From NCBI GenBank assembly GCA_034440575.1, contig JAOTOL010001646.1, positions 591,501 through 655,500 of the forward strand: 64,000 nucleotides of DNA, read 5' to 3'. Every line of letters starts with the position of its first letter. Within the stretch, counting starts at the first letter, position 1. The notes under the pieces were generated by a model. It searched no databases. It was given only the letters and a program-made list of their open reading frames with translations, and had not been told where the DNA came from. Position numbers and translations under genes: made by a program. Of the stretch, positions 22,191-34,901 are shown in pieces. The DNA comes from Imbricaverruca yamaguchii. Taxonomy: Eukaryota > Arthropoda > Thecostraca > Neoverrucidae.

Positions 22191-24359
22191 TTAGGTCTTT
22201 CAATGGCCTTTATGGGCCTATTAATTGGAAATGCTGTTTAATGCATTCGGCTGTATACCTGTCCGGGGCGGCCCTGCTCCAATCTACCCAGGTATAGTCG
22301 GAGTATGAATCGGACTTCAGGATGGAGACGCGAACAGAGGTACGGAGACGGCGATGAAGACAAGCACGATGGTAGAGGCGAAGAACGGGGACACAATGTT
22401 ATGTTAGTGCTGGCACGAAGCACTCGGGAAAGAGAGATGGAAAATTGAAGAGTCATAGAAAGATGCGACTATAATTAAGATATTGATAAACATTCAACAG
22501 CAATTGGCAAAGGTTTCGATTTAACATTGATAAGCTAGGAGCAAAGGCCATTGGTGGACACCGAAGAAGAAACAAAACAGAAGTAAAGACAAAGAGACGG
22601 CGATGGGGAAGAAGGCAATTGGAAGAGAACAGGAAGACGGAGACGACAACAGCAGCAGATTCAGAAGCAGAAACGGAGACAAAGGCAAAGCCATGGTCAG
22701 ACACCAAAACAGAGACCTGACGGAAACAACGTCGGTGAGCGACGAAAGCGGGAATTGGAGAAGAGACCGAGTCTCGAAGGAAGGTGACGACGGAGACCAA
22801 GCCAAGGTAGTGACGAGACAGATACTAAGGTAGGACACGCCCGACGCCGGTGGCGAACACATCAAGGCTTGTGGTGTTAATAGCACGGATATCTCATAAC
22901 GCCATCCCAGATGCCGAAATATTATGAAACATGGGATCACATCCCCCTGATATAATTGTGTGGGCTAGTCTTATGCACCTGTTCAGGTGACTCTTGACAG
23001 TGGCGCCATGTGAGTCCTCCATCTCCACAGCTGACGATCCGTAGACAAACAATTTGAAGAGCTGCTACGAGGCATACGTAAACACCTGCAGGAGATATGT
23101 GTCATTCGACGTTCATGTGTCATATCCACTTATCCCCCCCTCCCCCAGCCCCGCCCGTCTCATCTCGGTCTCGGATGAGCGATGTAGCACTTAGGAGGCA
23201 AGTGTACATAAGCAACTGCAAGCCGACACAGCTACCAGGAATTCAGAGTCAGGTTTTATTGCACCATTAAGCCCATTAGTGGGTGTCGTATAGGAATAAA
23301 TATTTTATACCGTACCATGATCCCATGTTAATGGTTTATGGCTGTGAGGCGATTAGACACGGCTATTGGTCACATGCGTTATGGCTGTTTGGCCCGGGGC
23401 CTTCTGAACGCTAATGGTAAGAGGGGTAGAGGCTTTGAACGCCATCCGCCGTGATTGGTGTTGATGTTGGTCTTCATCATATCTGACGAGTGCTCTCCGA
23501 TGAGAAATGTAAGCATTGAAGCGCAGAGAAGCATGCGGGACTATGCTGTTCCCGGTGATATATTGCAGCGGGTGACGCGACGCATGACCAGGTCATGCTC
23601 CCTCGACATGCCTTTATCGAACGACAGCACTTGTGGATGAAAAAGAAGAGCTGGTTGAACATTTGCTTTCTTTAGGATGGGAGGGCCGGAATTGACATCC
23701 AGTGGAGTAACTTCTGAATCCTGAATGGATAGCTTTCATCATGAATATGTCGTAGGGAAACCTGACAGGGATGACGCTGGAGAGGAGTGTCATTCTATTT
23801 GGGTCGCATTTGTGAAGCCACTGAAGGAAGGAAGCATGAACATTGTCATCCAGCTCTGATCCGGCCGACGGGTGCAAGAGCCCGCGGCTCCCTCACGCAT
23901 CGGAGACAGTTTCGAGTTCATGCCATGTCTTCTGTCTAGGGACGGGAAATAAGAGCTGCTTTCAGGAGCCGAAAACTACAATGGACACATTCGTCCATAT
24001 GCATGTACAAATGGAATGATGTAGGACATCAAAACGTTTTTCACTTACCTTAGACTGGTGGCTGGTTTCAAGCGATTAAAAAAAAAATTACCCAGCTCAT
24101 ATGCCCACGGATTAGCAGTAAAACATTGCGTTTTAGTTTTGGACAAAATAATTGAGTATAGCACCAAACAGCATTGAATGAAGACCATTTCTATGTCACA
24201 AACATATATGGTAATTTGTGTAAAACGACCTTCAGGTGGTCTAAAATCGTTTTTAGACTAGTCACGAATAGCGTCTGAGCTAGAGACCAGTCGGGTGATG
24301 TTTTCTTTTGCATTAGGGACGGACCGGTGTGTTCGATATCTGTTTAGGGTGCGACCGGC
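22191..24359. other. Unassigned sequence
   Basis: 22300-22850 is purine-rich on the plus strand, with scattered GAGACGGAG phrases that look like an old diverged repeat. No gene is recognised anywhere in the interval. Confidence 0.3.
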
Positions 24360-24640
24360 AGTTTTCATTATAGCTCCGGCGATCGTGGAGGTGAAGAAAT
24401 GGGCCCGCTCAGCGGAGGGTCCCGCTATCAGCGCGCGTTGCGATATTTGTCCGGGCCTGTTGTCCGCCTTTTAGCCTAATGGACGGCGGCCGGGCCAGAT
24501 CTATCCGGCCGTATCTAAATGACGTCCAGCCCTTTGCCGCGGGTGGGCGTATTGTCGCGCGGCTATTGTGGGCTCATGACGAAGTGAGCTGGCCGCGTGC
24601 GTGGCGACTTGTCCCGTCACTTCCGGTTCGAATTTGTCGG
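24360..24640. promoter_or_regulatory. GC-rich island with GATA-like and TAAT-type sites
   Basis: CpG-rich text with CCTAATGG (about 24475), GATCTATCC and GTATCTAAATGAC (24499-24523). Candidate cis-regulatory island; no exon supported. Confidence 0.35.
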
Positions 24641-25589
24641 CGGCGCGCCGGCCATTAGTTATGCGTTGTGACGTGCAGCACATGCCTGTGCGTGGGGTCG
24701 TGGGGGGGTCGGGGGGTCGCGGAGACCGCGGCTGGGGGGCTGACATCCAGCAGACGGGGCACGGTGCGATGCCTCGATGGCACCGCCAGCATGTGCAGTT
24801 CCGTGCAGCGACAAACACTCCACACGTGAGTTATGGTCGGAGACCATTGGTAGTCGGCCCGCTAGTCGTAACTGGGTCATTACTGGGAAATTCGACACCT
24901 CGATAACACAGCACCACCTCGGATTCCCATGCAAGTTTGTGTATGGGGTTGTCTAGGCTCGACAACACGAATCTGAGGTTTTTAGGTCTAACGGTTATTC
25001 CGTCACGATGACGTCATATGCTGACTTTTTTCTGCTCATTGCAAATTTCAATGCGATCTAACTCCAATGTTTATCATTATTTTTCCATTCTGTAAAATGT
25101 TTTGTAAAGCACACGTAGTATGGTATTGCATATTTAAAAAAAAATGAATTTATACATCCATGTTTTATTATTTTTTACATTATATATTTTATATAATATA
25201 TTTTTCGAAAAATGTTTAAGTGCCGATTTTCGAAAAAAAACATGCATATTCTGATTCTCCGTGCAATTCTGTATTCGAAACAATCAAAGATAGAATGGGT
25301 GCACCCCTGGAACACCGTCAGAAACATAGAGCTGCGCAGAACATAGCGCAGGCCTCTGTCCTGGCTGTCGCAGCAGCGCTATGCATAATGCAACTATGGG
25401 CGAGAACCTCACTGCTGGATGCCATCTAGGGTGGGGGTCGGATGACGATACCCCCTAATTAGGGGGTTTAATATCATGACTTTGAAATTATTGTTAATTG
25501 ACATTCATGTTTATTATATGGTTTTTCCAAACAAACGGCACAGCGAACCATAGTAGAGCACACAGTAGCCGTACAAGCAGTCACATTCG
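24641..25589. other. Unassigned; includes AT-rich block
   Basis: 24690-24740 has G-rich tracts; 25130-25210 is AT-rich low complexity. No gene seen. Confidence 0.3.
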
Positions 25590-26190
25590 AAATACAACTC
25601 TCAGCAGCGGGGCGTGTCCGAGCGGGTTACGGCTTACCGTCCGGGTGAGTGGTGGCCATTGTGCTAATTCAATTGATCGCCAGTGAGCTGTAAATGGCGG
25701 GCCGCTGCCAAAAAAACAATCAGAAAAAGGTGGACGGCAGCGCCGTAACACTCCGAATTGGCCATCACGCCAATTGTGTTTTATTGGGCGTGATTTTAGA
25801 CCGCCGCGAGATTAATCCCCGACGTGCGAGAACACTCACGAACCGGCCGGCCGTCTCGACTTCGGACTCGTCGAAAACGCTGTTGACGGCCGTGCGCTCG
25901 GCCGTTAGATACTCGGACAATTATGCAGACAACGGCCGACCGGGCCCGGCCCGCGGGCCCGCCTCGAATAATGATGTTCTATCACCATCCGGGCCATCTG
26001 ACGATGGAAAAATATAAACAAAATCATTATGGAGCGTAATCCCGTACCCTTTATTGCCCATTTGGCCAGCGTGATTGTATCGGGCGGGCCGGCCGACCTC
26101 CCGACAATTAATTTCCTTTATCTCCGAGTTTACTGAGGCTCGTCGCCCGTGTAAAAGCCCGGGCCGTTTGCGTCGGCCATAAACAATTGT
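25590..26190 (+). promoter_or_regulatory. Strong candidate enhancer: dense homeodomain/forkhead sites in a GC-rich island
   Basis: Against a GC-rich background, short AT-rich sites recur: TTTATTG (25780), ATTAATCC (25811), CAATTATG (25918), AATAATGATG (25967), ATAAACA (26014), TCATTATGG (26024), GTAATCCC (26036), TTTATTG (26050), CAATTAATTT (26105) and CCATAAACAATTG (26177). These fit Caudal/Abd-B, Otd/Bicoid (TAATCC), Antp-type (TAATTA-like) and forkhead/Sox classes. There is no coding evidence. Site identities are motif matches only. Confidence 0.5.
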
Positions 26191-26735
26191 CTGCCGCTGA
26201 TTTGTCATGCCGGTCTCGTGGTGTGCACGAGCAGTGCGCCAGTGAGCGGTGCGCCAGTGGGCGATGCGCCAGTGAGCAATGCGCCAGTGAGCGGTGCGCA
26301 AAGGAACAGTGCGCCAGGGAGCGCCGGCGCTGGCCAACCGTCTGCAGAACGCCTCCAACAAACCAGACTGGCCACTGCTGCACGATTCGCCCCGTCTTGC
26401 AGCGGTGTCTCTGTCTGGCCGTGTGTCCTGGCGTCAAGGTCCAGTCGCCGCCCCCGGCGCTGTACGCCCGGCGGCGCCGGCTCGGCTGTGGCGAATGCTG
26501 GCGCGCGCGCGCGAGCGCGGCACGCAGCGTTCCCACACTCGCGGCCGAGCTATAAACATGTCCGCGACGCCGCTACGGCACCGGCTACAGCCGCCGTAAA
26601 TCCTGGACGCGTCGGCGGCGCGCTGACGTGCTCGGCCTTCCGGACAATGCCGAGTCGGCTGCCGGTGGGCGCCGGCCCGCCCGCGGGCTCAACACGACAC
26701 ACGCGGGCCGCGCCGCAGCGGCCACCTTCGGGTGT
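26191..26735. promoter_or_regulatory. GC-rich continuation with 15-bp repeats and TATA-like site
   Basis: 26232-26325 holds about six 15-bp units (GCGCCAGTGAGCGGT and variants). Further on, CTATAAAC (about 26549) lies in otherwise GC-rich text. Open frames in all directions are composition effects. Confidence 0.4.
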
Positions 26736-27667
26736 TGTCGGACCGGCTGACCGACCTGCCGACCGGTAACTGTCGGACCGGCTGACCGACCTGCGGACCG
26801 GTAACTGTCGGACCGGCTGACCGACCTGCGGGTCGGTAACTGTCGGACCGGCTGACCGACCTGCCGACCGGTAACTGTCGGACCGGCTGACCGACCTGCG
26901 GGCCGGTAACTGTCGGACCGGCTGACCGACCTGCCGACCGGTAACTGTCGGACCGGCTGACCGACCTGCGGGTCGGTAACTGTCGGACCGGCTGAGCGAC
27001 CTGCGGGTCGGTAACTGTCGGACCGGCTGACCGACCTGGACGGTAACTGTCGGACGCTACCGACCTGTGGGTCGGTAACTGTCGGACCGGCTGACCGACC
27101 TGCCGACCGGTAACTGTCGGACCGGCTGACCGACCTGCCGACCGGTAACTGTCGGACCGGCTGACCGACCTGCGGACCGGTAACTGTCGGACCGGCTGAC
27201 CGACCTGCCGACCGGTAACTGTCGGACCGGCTGACCGACCTGTGGGTCGGTAACTGTCGGACCGGCTGACCGACCTGTGGGTCGGTAACTGTCGGACCGG
27301 CTGACCGACCTGCCGACCGGTAACTGTCGGACCGGCTGACCGACCTGCCGACCGGTAACTGTCGGACCGGCTGACCGACCTGCCGACGAACCGGCTGACC
27401 GGACCGGTAACTGTCGGACCGGCTGCCGACCCCACCGTACTGCCCCGCCTGGACCGGTAACTGTCGGACGGCTGGCCGACCTGCGACCGGTAACTGTCGG
27501 ACCTGCCACCTAAACCCTCCCCGTATTCCCCTGACCGACCTGCCGACCGGTAACTGTCGGACCGGCTGACCGACCTGCGGACCGGTAACTGTCGGACCGT
27601 CGGGCCGACCTGCGGACCGGTAACTGTCGGACCGTCTGGCCGACCTGCCGACCGGTAACTGTCGGAC
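26736..27667. repeat. 35-bp minisatellite, about 26 units
   Basis: Unit: GACCGGCTGACCGACCTG, a five-base-family variable block, then GGTAACTGTCG. The variable block alternates among CCGACC, CGGACC, CGGGTC, CGGGCC and TGGGTC forms. Units at 27385-27535 are scrambled. The 373-residue frame on the minus strand is an artefact of the repeat. Confidence 0.95.
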
Positions 27668-30263
27668 GATCTAATCTTCGGCCGCAGTGACCGTTTGGTG
27701 AGCTGATGTTGCGGTGTCAGATGAAAGATACAGCATGGACGGCATTCGGAGTGGCCTCGTGAAGCTTTATCGAGCTGTATATTTGGATAATGGCTTCGGC
27801 ACCTGTGCACAAGGATGGATCAATGGGACCGGTGTCGTTCGATGACGCAACTTCCGACATCCTATCTGACATAGTGCAGTGCCTTAACAATATTGCTGTC
27901 GATTGGTTCAAGCGATGCAAACGGATGTCTTGATTCCAGGAATGTTGCAGCACTTCGGAAGAAAATACAACCGCGCCAGAGTTGGTGGAAAAACACTCGC
28001 GAGGACCACAATTGATCGTGAGGTGGCATTAAGCCAGATACTTGAGTTCAGTTCGTCTTACTTTCACCTGCTGCCATGTTGAAGAACCGCGATTACATCC
28101 AGACAAGCACATGCCTGACGACTGAATTAGCTTTCCAGTAGATATCAAACGAACGAGGACAAAAACTCACGCACGATATGTCGACATGAAACCTTACTAC
28201 TAACCGAAATTCACATCCAGATTACTGACTACGATTCGTGGTACTGAAGCAGCAAGGCAAACTGAAATACAGAAGAGAGGGTAACATTTCTCATGAACAA
28301 CCAGGCTTATATAGTATGGGTGTATAACTCATAACACTATGCGTGGAGCATGCATTCCATTCTTCCACTCGTCCACAGATCAAGTTCCACTCTTGACCAT
28401 GTGACGATTTGAATGCCTCTGGAATCAGTTGCTCCAATCACTCTCTTGTCACCCTACAGTACGGTGTGCTTTTATCCAGCACATTGCTCCACCTGCAGAC
28501 TAATTGACGACATACTGCTAACTCATCAAGCTAGCATCAATGGAGCTCAATCAATCAATGGATCAATCAGCACCCTTTATTAGCGAGATCTTACACGCCC
28601 CTCATTGCCTCATTCTCCAATTCCCCTCCCACGCGATCTTGGAACTTCCCCTTGTCAATTTGAAGAGATCATGGACGCTCGGGGAGTGGCGTGTCCACCT
28701 GTCCAAGACGATTGCTGTATTGGAAGCTGTCCACCTGTCCAATCCTTGCTTCTCTCATTAACAGCCCTTCCGTGCTCCGCTTCGTCCTGCGTCTGGTTAA
28801 TTTTCCATCCCCTTCCCTGGAAGGCCTGCGGTTCAGCCAACCCCCATGTGACGCAGTCTTTTCCGACGTCGGAAGATAGGGGCCTCTGGACTTCAATCAT
28901 GCTCTGGTGTTTACATAATACACGCTATAATGCATGCATGCCAGAACTATCTAATAAGATTTCCAGCGCAAATTACACTTGGTTATGCAGATTGAGAAAC
29001 GTTCGTTGTCGAGCACGCAAAATGATGAAAATTGTAGGGTCTTTGGTATGTTTGCCGCACGAGCTAATGTTGCCACTACAATGCCTGTCATGCTGCATTC
29101 TACACACCTGGTTGCATCCGCATCGCCATGGATTAGATCAGTGGGTGCGCCTGACCCGCCCAGCTATGCCTGCCGGCTATTCTCTGGGGAAGTCAGTTGT
29201 GGCACTCCAGGTGCGGAAGCTGAGGAAAGTGCACGATTATCAATATGTTGTGACTTCTACGAAAAACGCAACACGCTGAACATTTAGTTGTTTAATATCT
29301 GTTCAAGATGCATATCGTTATTAGCAAATAATTTCCGCCTAGCGAAGAAATAACACCAGCAGCGTCACTAATTGAGAGTGAGAGTTAATTTTCAGCAAGT
29401 CCACTTCCACATTTATCAGGCCAAGTGCCGCATGGTCGGCCACGCTCAACCCTGCCAGACCTGTTCTGGTTGTCTCGCTTTTAGCAGTGCTATATTTATC
29501 TTTTTACACTGCCTTGAAACCTTAGCTCTCCTCTCATCAACAGACTTTCTTCTTTGCTAGAAAACTTTCGCTAGTTGTCACCACGATATATTCCACAATG
29601 TATTCAAAACATGTGTTTAAAGAAGCGACTTTTGGTGGTATTGACCACTACGAGGGCGAGGCGCGCCGCCTTCGTACGTGACCCGGCATACGTCTCCACG
29701 AGCCGCCGCAAGAGGGCAGCTGCGGCCCGCCCGCCACCTCTCCGTCGACAGCGGCATGGCGTCCGATTCTATGTCTGCAGCGAGAGAGCCAGGGGCGCCG
29801 CCGGTGTGGTCTCCGGAGGGGTGGAACCAATGCTAAAAGCCGCGGCAAAGGCGAGCTCCAGGAAACTTTCAGCAACGAAAACAAAAACATTTTCATTATG
29901 AGATCGTTGCAGCGTCATATGGAGCACACGCGGCCGCGCTGTTCGAGCGCCATGGCTCACCATTTGCCATCCCTCGTACAGCGCTCGTACTTGAATGGAC
30001 AAGCTTCAAGTGATGGGTATTTTGTTGCAAAAAACGTATACAACATCGCATACAAAACTGAAGCATTTTGCTCATTGGAGGTGCATTTCCTACCTAATTA
30101 AATTATTTCAGTTAAGAGTTGTCTTCGATTAAAACCCCTCTTCGTGGTGATGACGTCAGTCTCAAAGCGGGCAAGATATGTCGTGCCTCGAAACGGGCAG
30201 GCCAGAGAACCGCAGCGAAGTCTGGATCTGGTATTTCTACGCCGAGTTTTTTAACCGAATCAC
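27668..30263. other. Unassigned sequence
   Basis: The longest open stretch (28605-29279, +) lacks an ATG near its start, splice context and any domain. The CGTCCACCTGTCCAA phrase occurs twice at 28690-28742. No gene is supported. Confidence 0.3.
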
Positions 30264-30271
30264 GTCATGGA

Positions 30272-30456
30272 AAAGGGGAGGGGATGGCCGAGTGGTTAAG
30301 CTGTCGGGCTATGGGTACCAAAGGTCCCTGGTTCGATACTAACGCCGCTCAGGACATTTCCGAATCCCGCGGCCCACCGGCGAAACAGCGTGGGCGGTGC
30401 CATTAGCCGTGAATGTGCATAAAGTGCGTCGCGAACCACCCAATAAACAAACAAAT
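30272..30456 (+). mobile_element. tRNA-derived SINE, copy 3
   Basis: Same A box TGGCCGAGTGG, B-box region, conserved body and AAAC tail as the other copies. Flanked by an 8-bp direct repeat GTCATGGA (30264-30271 and 30457-30464). Confidence 0.92.
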
Positions 30457-30464
30457 GTCATGGA

Positions 30465-32065
30465 GAACAAGGTGAGTGCCTGTGACACTAAGCTAAACGA
30501 TTTTCAAGAAAATGTGAAGCTCGAAAACGTAGACATTCTGGTATGGTGCTAATGCAACAGCTAACCTTTCTCTGTCAAAGCCAGGCCATTGTGGTGTCGT
30601 GCAAACATACAGTAAAAGCCTGTACGATGTTTTTGAGTGAGATGTGTGAAATAATTGGAAGGGCCATGGCATATCTATCGTATATCGTATATCGCAATGT
30701 CCTGGATTTGACTACTATCGTAAGCATCGCTCGCGAAAATCTGAAAACAAAAACTTTACGTGCCGCAATGCATCCAAGGCCCCGCGGAACAGCGTCGTGC
30801 GCCTGCCGTGGAACTTGTCATGTTTGGTATCATCTGATACCAACACCATGGGCTGGGCTCAACTTTCAGTGTGATGAACACCCATGTACATACCATGAAA
30901 GAGGGGTATAAATCTGTGCCGTCCACTTATTTGCGCATCAGCAAGCGAAATTCCGTTTATTCTGTATTTACACACAACCGATACTCGCCAAAATACAAAT
31001 ATGAAACGAAAGCCGTAACTTTCAGATAAAAACATTGAAATGTCAGTAAATAGTCTGCCGTGTTAAGACGATAAAAATATGAGGAAAATTATATTAATTT
31101 GAACGCTGTTAAAAATCACGCTCATTTTATTTCATCACTGAAAATTAATGCATGAACACCGATAGTTAGGGACGACGCTATGACACATAGCATAAAATAT
31201 ACCAATGTTTGTGATTTGCAGAAGTTCGTCGAATTACTACTGACTACAAATCAGTGGAGGAGCTTACACAGCCCAGCCTGTTTTATTAGAATCTCTAGAT
31301 CTGAAGCGAAGTCACCGCCGCCGACACAGTTTGGCAGGTGAAGGCAAGCCTATGTTTGCAACTGAAATGTAATTGGTTCGAAACGTAGCCGCCGCTGCAG
31401 CCTTCTCAGCCCCACGGGCGAACTAACGCGACAAGCTAGATGGTAGTCGCATGCCCGTATGACCTAAGTAGTTAATGTGAACACACATCCAGAACACAAA
31501 GCATGATGCGATAAAGCTTCTCTTTCATAACAAAAGTGATGTGTGTTTAAATGAGCATATATATGCAAGTGAATGCATAGTGTAAGCATGCGGGAAGACG
31601 AACACTCCCCTTAGTCATATTGGAACACTTCTGACCCTCAGCAGCTCCAAGTGGAGGCGGAATTTCCAGGCGGTGTAGTAGCTAGATTCAAACTGGCAGT
31701 CTTACCGTTACTATTGCGAGTTCTGACGAAGCCATGTTTGTTCTGAGAGCCATAGACGTAGGCTCCGGGAAGCGGAATTACGAACCTCTCGTCGACTAGA
31801 AGCAATCTAAGCAGTTGCCTATCATGGTGTACACGAGGTGTTGTGAACACAACATAGGGTGTGGGCCACCTTCCCGTCCCAGGACCGACGCCAGGTATCC
31901 ACCAGCGGTGAGAATGTTATACACTTGCGGAGTAAAATATTTGCAAAGTTCTTGGTAGTGGCCTAGTTGGCACAGCACCAATGTCTCACAAACGTCGGTT
32001 GCATTGCACCACTGCCCAGACATCACTGGGACACGTGCGTGCCCCTAGAGGGTGCTTCTGGCCAG
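30465..32065. other. Unassigned sequence
   Basis: No gene, RNA or repeat family recognised. Confidence 0.3.
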
Positions 32066-32240
32066 AGGCACCAACAGGATGCCGAGCCAGGGGTCAACAT
32101 GCCAGCATCCTGGTGGCGCACCGGGTCCCTAGCCTTTGACACCAGTGCCAATCATTCTCATTCTGGTGTGTCCCTGAGTATAATTGTATGCAAGAAGACA
32201 TGCTGACCCCCGATGCGTCATCCTGTTGGTGTCCCCGGTC
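32066..32240. repeat. Imperfect inverted repeat, about 36-bp arms
   Basis: GCACCAACAGGATGCCGAGC (from 32067) and following bases pair with 32198-32236, whose complement reads ACACCAACAGGATG then GGGGGTCAGCATG. The loop is about 95 bases. It may be the remnant of a foldback or MITE end; an ACCAACAGGAT phrase also occurs near 59680. Confidence 0.6.
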
Positions 32241-33426
32241 AGGAGCAGTATCTAAGGAGATATGGGTCACAGTGACGTCATCACAATGGTGTACTATCCT
32301 TCCAGCGTGGTAGGGATACGTTGGTTAGTGTGACGTACTGCCAGTTCGTGAGATGTGGATGTGACAACAGCTACGCCATTCAGCGTGATATTAGTGCGAT
32401 AAGTATCAAGTAATGAGAATATACACATGTATATGTACATGTACATACTTATGAATATATATACAGATATGTATATTATATGCATATGTATATCCATATG
32501 CATGATATGCAAATGTATCAGAGATATAAGTGGCAAGGTGGTAGATGATGCAAAGAGCATGGTAAGTGGGGCTGGAGGTTACCCGATTGCGATACAATGA
32601 ACTATATTAGCAAAGATTGTACTTGTACTTAGCACCTCAAAACGATGCGGGTCATGCAGCCAAGTATCGAGCGTCACTGTGAGCGGAAAGGTCGGCGACC
32701 CATTAACAATTATGTCTGCCTCTCCGTTCACTGGCTTTGTGTTTTTCCTCATCGAACCATTATCTGTCTGGACGCTGTCTATATCCGACGCTGTCCGTCG
32801 ATTCCCGACAACGGCAAATGTCCACGGTTGTACGACCCCCTGTGTAGTCCGATTGCTCAATCGATGAAATCGCGCATGTCTCCGATTGGCAATTTCCCCG
32901 TCGGGCAGTTCCCTGTCGGGCCGCGCTGGTTTCGGTGGCGATACGCACGCATCTACTGATCTGATTGACGGTAGGTACATACGTATCGGCAGTCAATCAG
33001 AGATCTCCCGCCATTTTCGCGTCTTGATAGCTTGCCAGGGGCATGCCCAGGCCGAGGGGTAACGAATGGGTCACGGCCATGGACGGGAGACTGACCACGC
33101 TGACCGCGCTGCTGTCAGTGGTGACCACGGGCACGCGGTGTGAAGGAGGGGCGACTCGGCATCAGAAGGTCGTACAGCACAGGCAGAAACAATACGTCTT
33201 CGTCTGACATGCGCTTTGGTGCATGCATACGGTGATAACCACCAACATGCTCCACATCGTTCTCGTGCTGGTACCGGGCACGCATTGGCGACGATTATCG
33301 CATCTCGATATCTGATGGTGAAACGGACCAGAAAATTGCGCAGGAAGCGACACAAAGGACATAGCGGCCGTTATGGCTCAAGGATAGTGGGGTGGCCGCT
33401 ACAGTGCTCGTACGATATGCAAACAG
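32241..33426. other. Unassigned, with AT-rich (TATA/CATG) block
   Basis: 32410-32520 is a degenerate ATATGTATAT low-complexity run. Nothing else is recognised. Confidence 0.35.
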
Positions 33427-33434
33427 ACAGAGAG

Positions 33435-33522
<88 letters not shown>

Positions 33523-33568
33523 AGAGAAAGAGAGAGAGAGAGAGAGAGAAAAGAGAGAGAGGGAGACG
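33427..33568. repeat. (GA)n microsatellite
   Basis: About 140 bases of AG repeats with AGAAAG interruptions at 33512-33533. It explains the arginine-glutamate and serine-leucine frames on the two strands. Confidence 0.98.
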
Positions 33569-34065
33569 ACAACGACGACAACGACGGAATGAAAAATGAG
33601 TAATTTGAAAAGTAAGTTGTGTAAGATTGACCCGGAAAATGAACTTCTTGGGGAGACTGCCAAGAAGTTCGTTTGCCTTGCCAACTGTTCAGTTTAGAAC
33701 CACATCCTGAATAAGCTGTGATATATATTTACAATGGGAGGTATGTTCCTTGCCCTAATCAAACTATCTTCTTCATTCATATGCAACTACCAACATGAAC
33801 AAAACGTGCAGGCAGTGGCAAAATTTGGTCAACACTCACACGTGTTTTATGCTGTGATAAAGTCCCTTCGGCTAACTGTGTCGAATTTTTGAAAACATGT
33901 GATGAAGAACATGGAGGGAACAGTGCAAGAGAAATGTAGCTAAAAGACGGTGTGGGGCGCGTCGGGGTGAGTGTATGCGGTGTTGAAAGTGTTTTATTTG
34001 GAAATCGTCTACTCATCCCAACCAAAATGACGCGATCTATGAAACTATAAGGAGGCCTTTGAACA
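33569..34065. other. Unassigned sequence
   Basis: Includes a short inverted pair GAACTTCTTGG/CCAAGAAGTTC (33641-33669). Otherwise nothing is recognised. Confidence 0.35.
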
Positions 34066-34901
34066 TTAACCCGCACCGTCTTTCCGGTCAAATCTTCACA
34101 CCCCATCTGGGGGGGGGGGGGGTTAGTACCCCTCTAAAATCCAAACTAAGCGTCGCACGAAAACGAGAGAGGTGTCATCGGAAAGCGCTCGACGAGTAGG
34201 GTCCGGGTCCATCCCCAAAACAATTTCCCCCAAAAGCGACGTCACCAGGGGGCTAGATTTTCACGGCTTTTCACGACTTACATTATGTTTTTGGCTCTGG
34301 GGAATTCATTTTGGGGATATATGAAAAAATGTATTTGGAATGAGAAAAGGATAGTGAATTGACCAGGCTACAATTTTTTGGCCCCTCAAAAAATAAATAT
34401 TTAATTTTTTGAAATTTCAAAATGTTGAGTTTTCAAGTTTTCTTTAATATTCCTTTTCCAATGGGTAGAGAAGATCGAGAAAGTTGTTGGAAGTCAACTT
34501 GCCCTAATAAAAAATGCTTACTTTAACCAAAGTCCTCTATTTGAATTGCAATTTGGCAAATACGCAAAATTTATATGTAGTCAAAAAGGAAAAAAGGAAA
34601 ATTTCCCATCGTACGTCTTGTTGCATCCCTAAAGATAAGCAAACACAGAAAGTTTCATTGAAATATCTGCATCCATTAAAGCGTAACGACTGGTTGAACT
34701 TTTTAGAAGTGACCTCACTTGACCTTGACTAACTGGTTGACCCTAGATGAGATGACTTCAACATTTTGAATCAGCATGCCAAATTGATGTGGGAAAAGGT
34801 ATGCCAAATTTGGGTGCGCTGCCTCGCGCCGTTCGTCCACTATCCGCGAAAAACCTGGGGGGGGGGGGCGGTTGAAGACCCTCCGAGACGGGACGGGCTA
34901 A
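34066..34901 (-). mobile_element. TTAA-type MITE, full copy 1
   Basis: Full-length non-coding element of about 830 bp. The ends are TTAA|CCCGCACCGTC on the left and, on the other strand, TTAG|CCCGTCCCGTCTC on the right, suggesting a 4-bp TTAA-like target duplication. It aligns in reverse along its whole length with 42155-42993. A G13 run lies near the left end. It carries TGACCTCACTTGACCT (34710-34725), a DR4 nuclear-receptor-type site. Confidence 0.88.

Noticed and set aside
25605..25660. tRNA-like TGTCCGAGCGG text
   Set aside because: No B box or acceptor pairing follows at the expected distance.
26689..27810. 373-residue minus-strand frame of repeated arginine/serine text
   Set aside because: By-product of the 35-bp minisatellite; low complexity and no domain.
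28605..29279. 224-residue plus-strand frame
   Set aside because: Starts at a non-ATG codon, and no domain or splice context is seen.
33216..33599. Arginine-glutamate and serine-leucine repeat proteins
   Set aside because: Translations of the (GA)n microsatellite.
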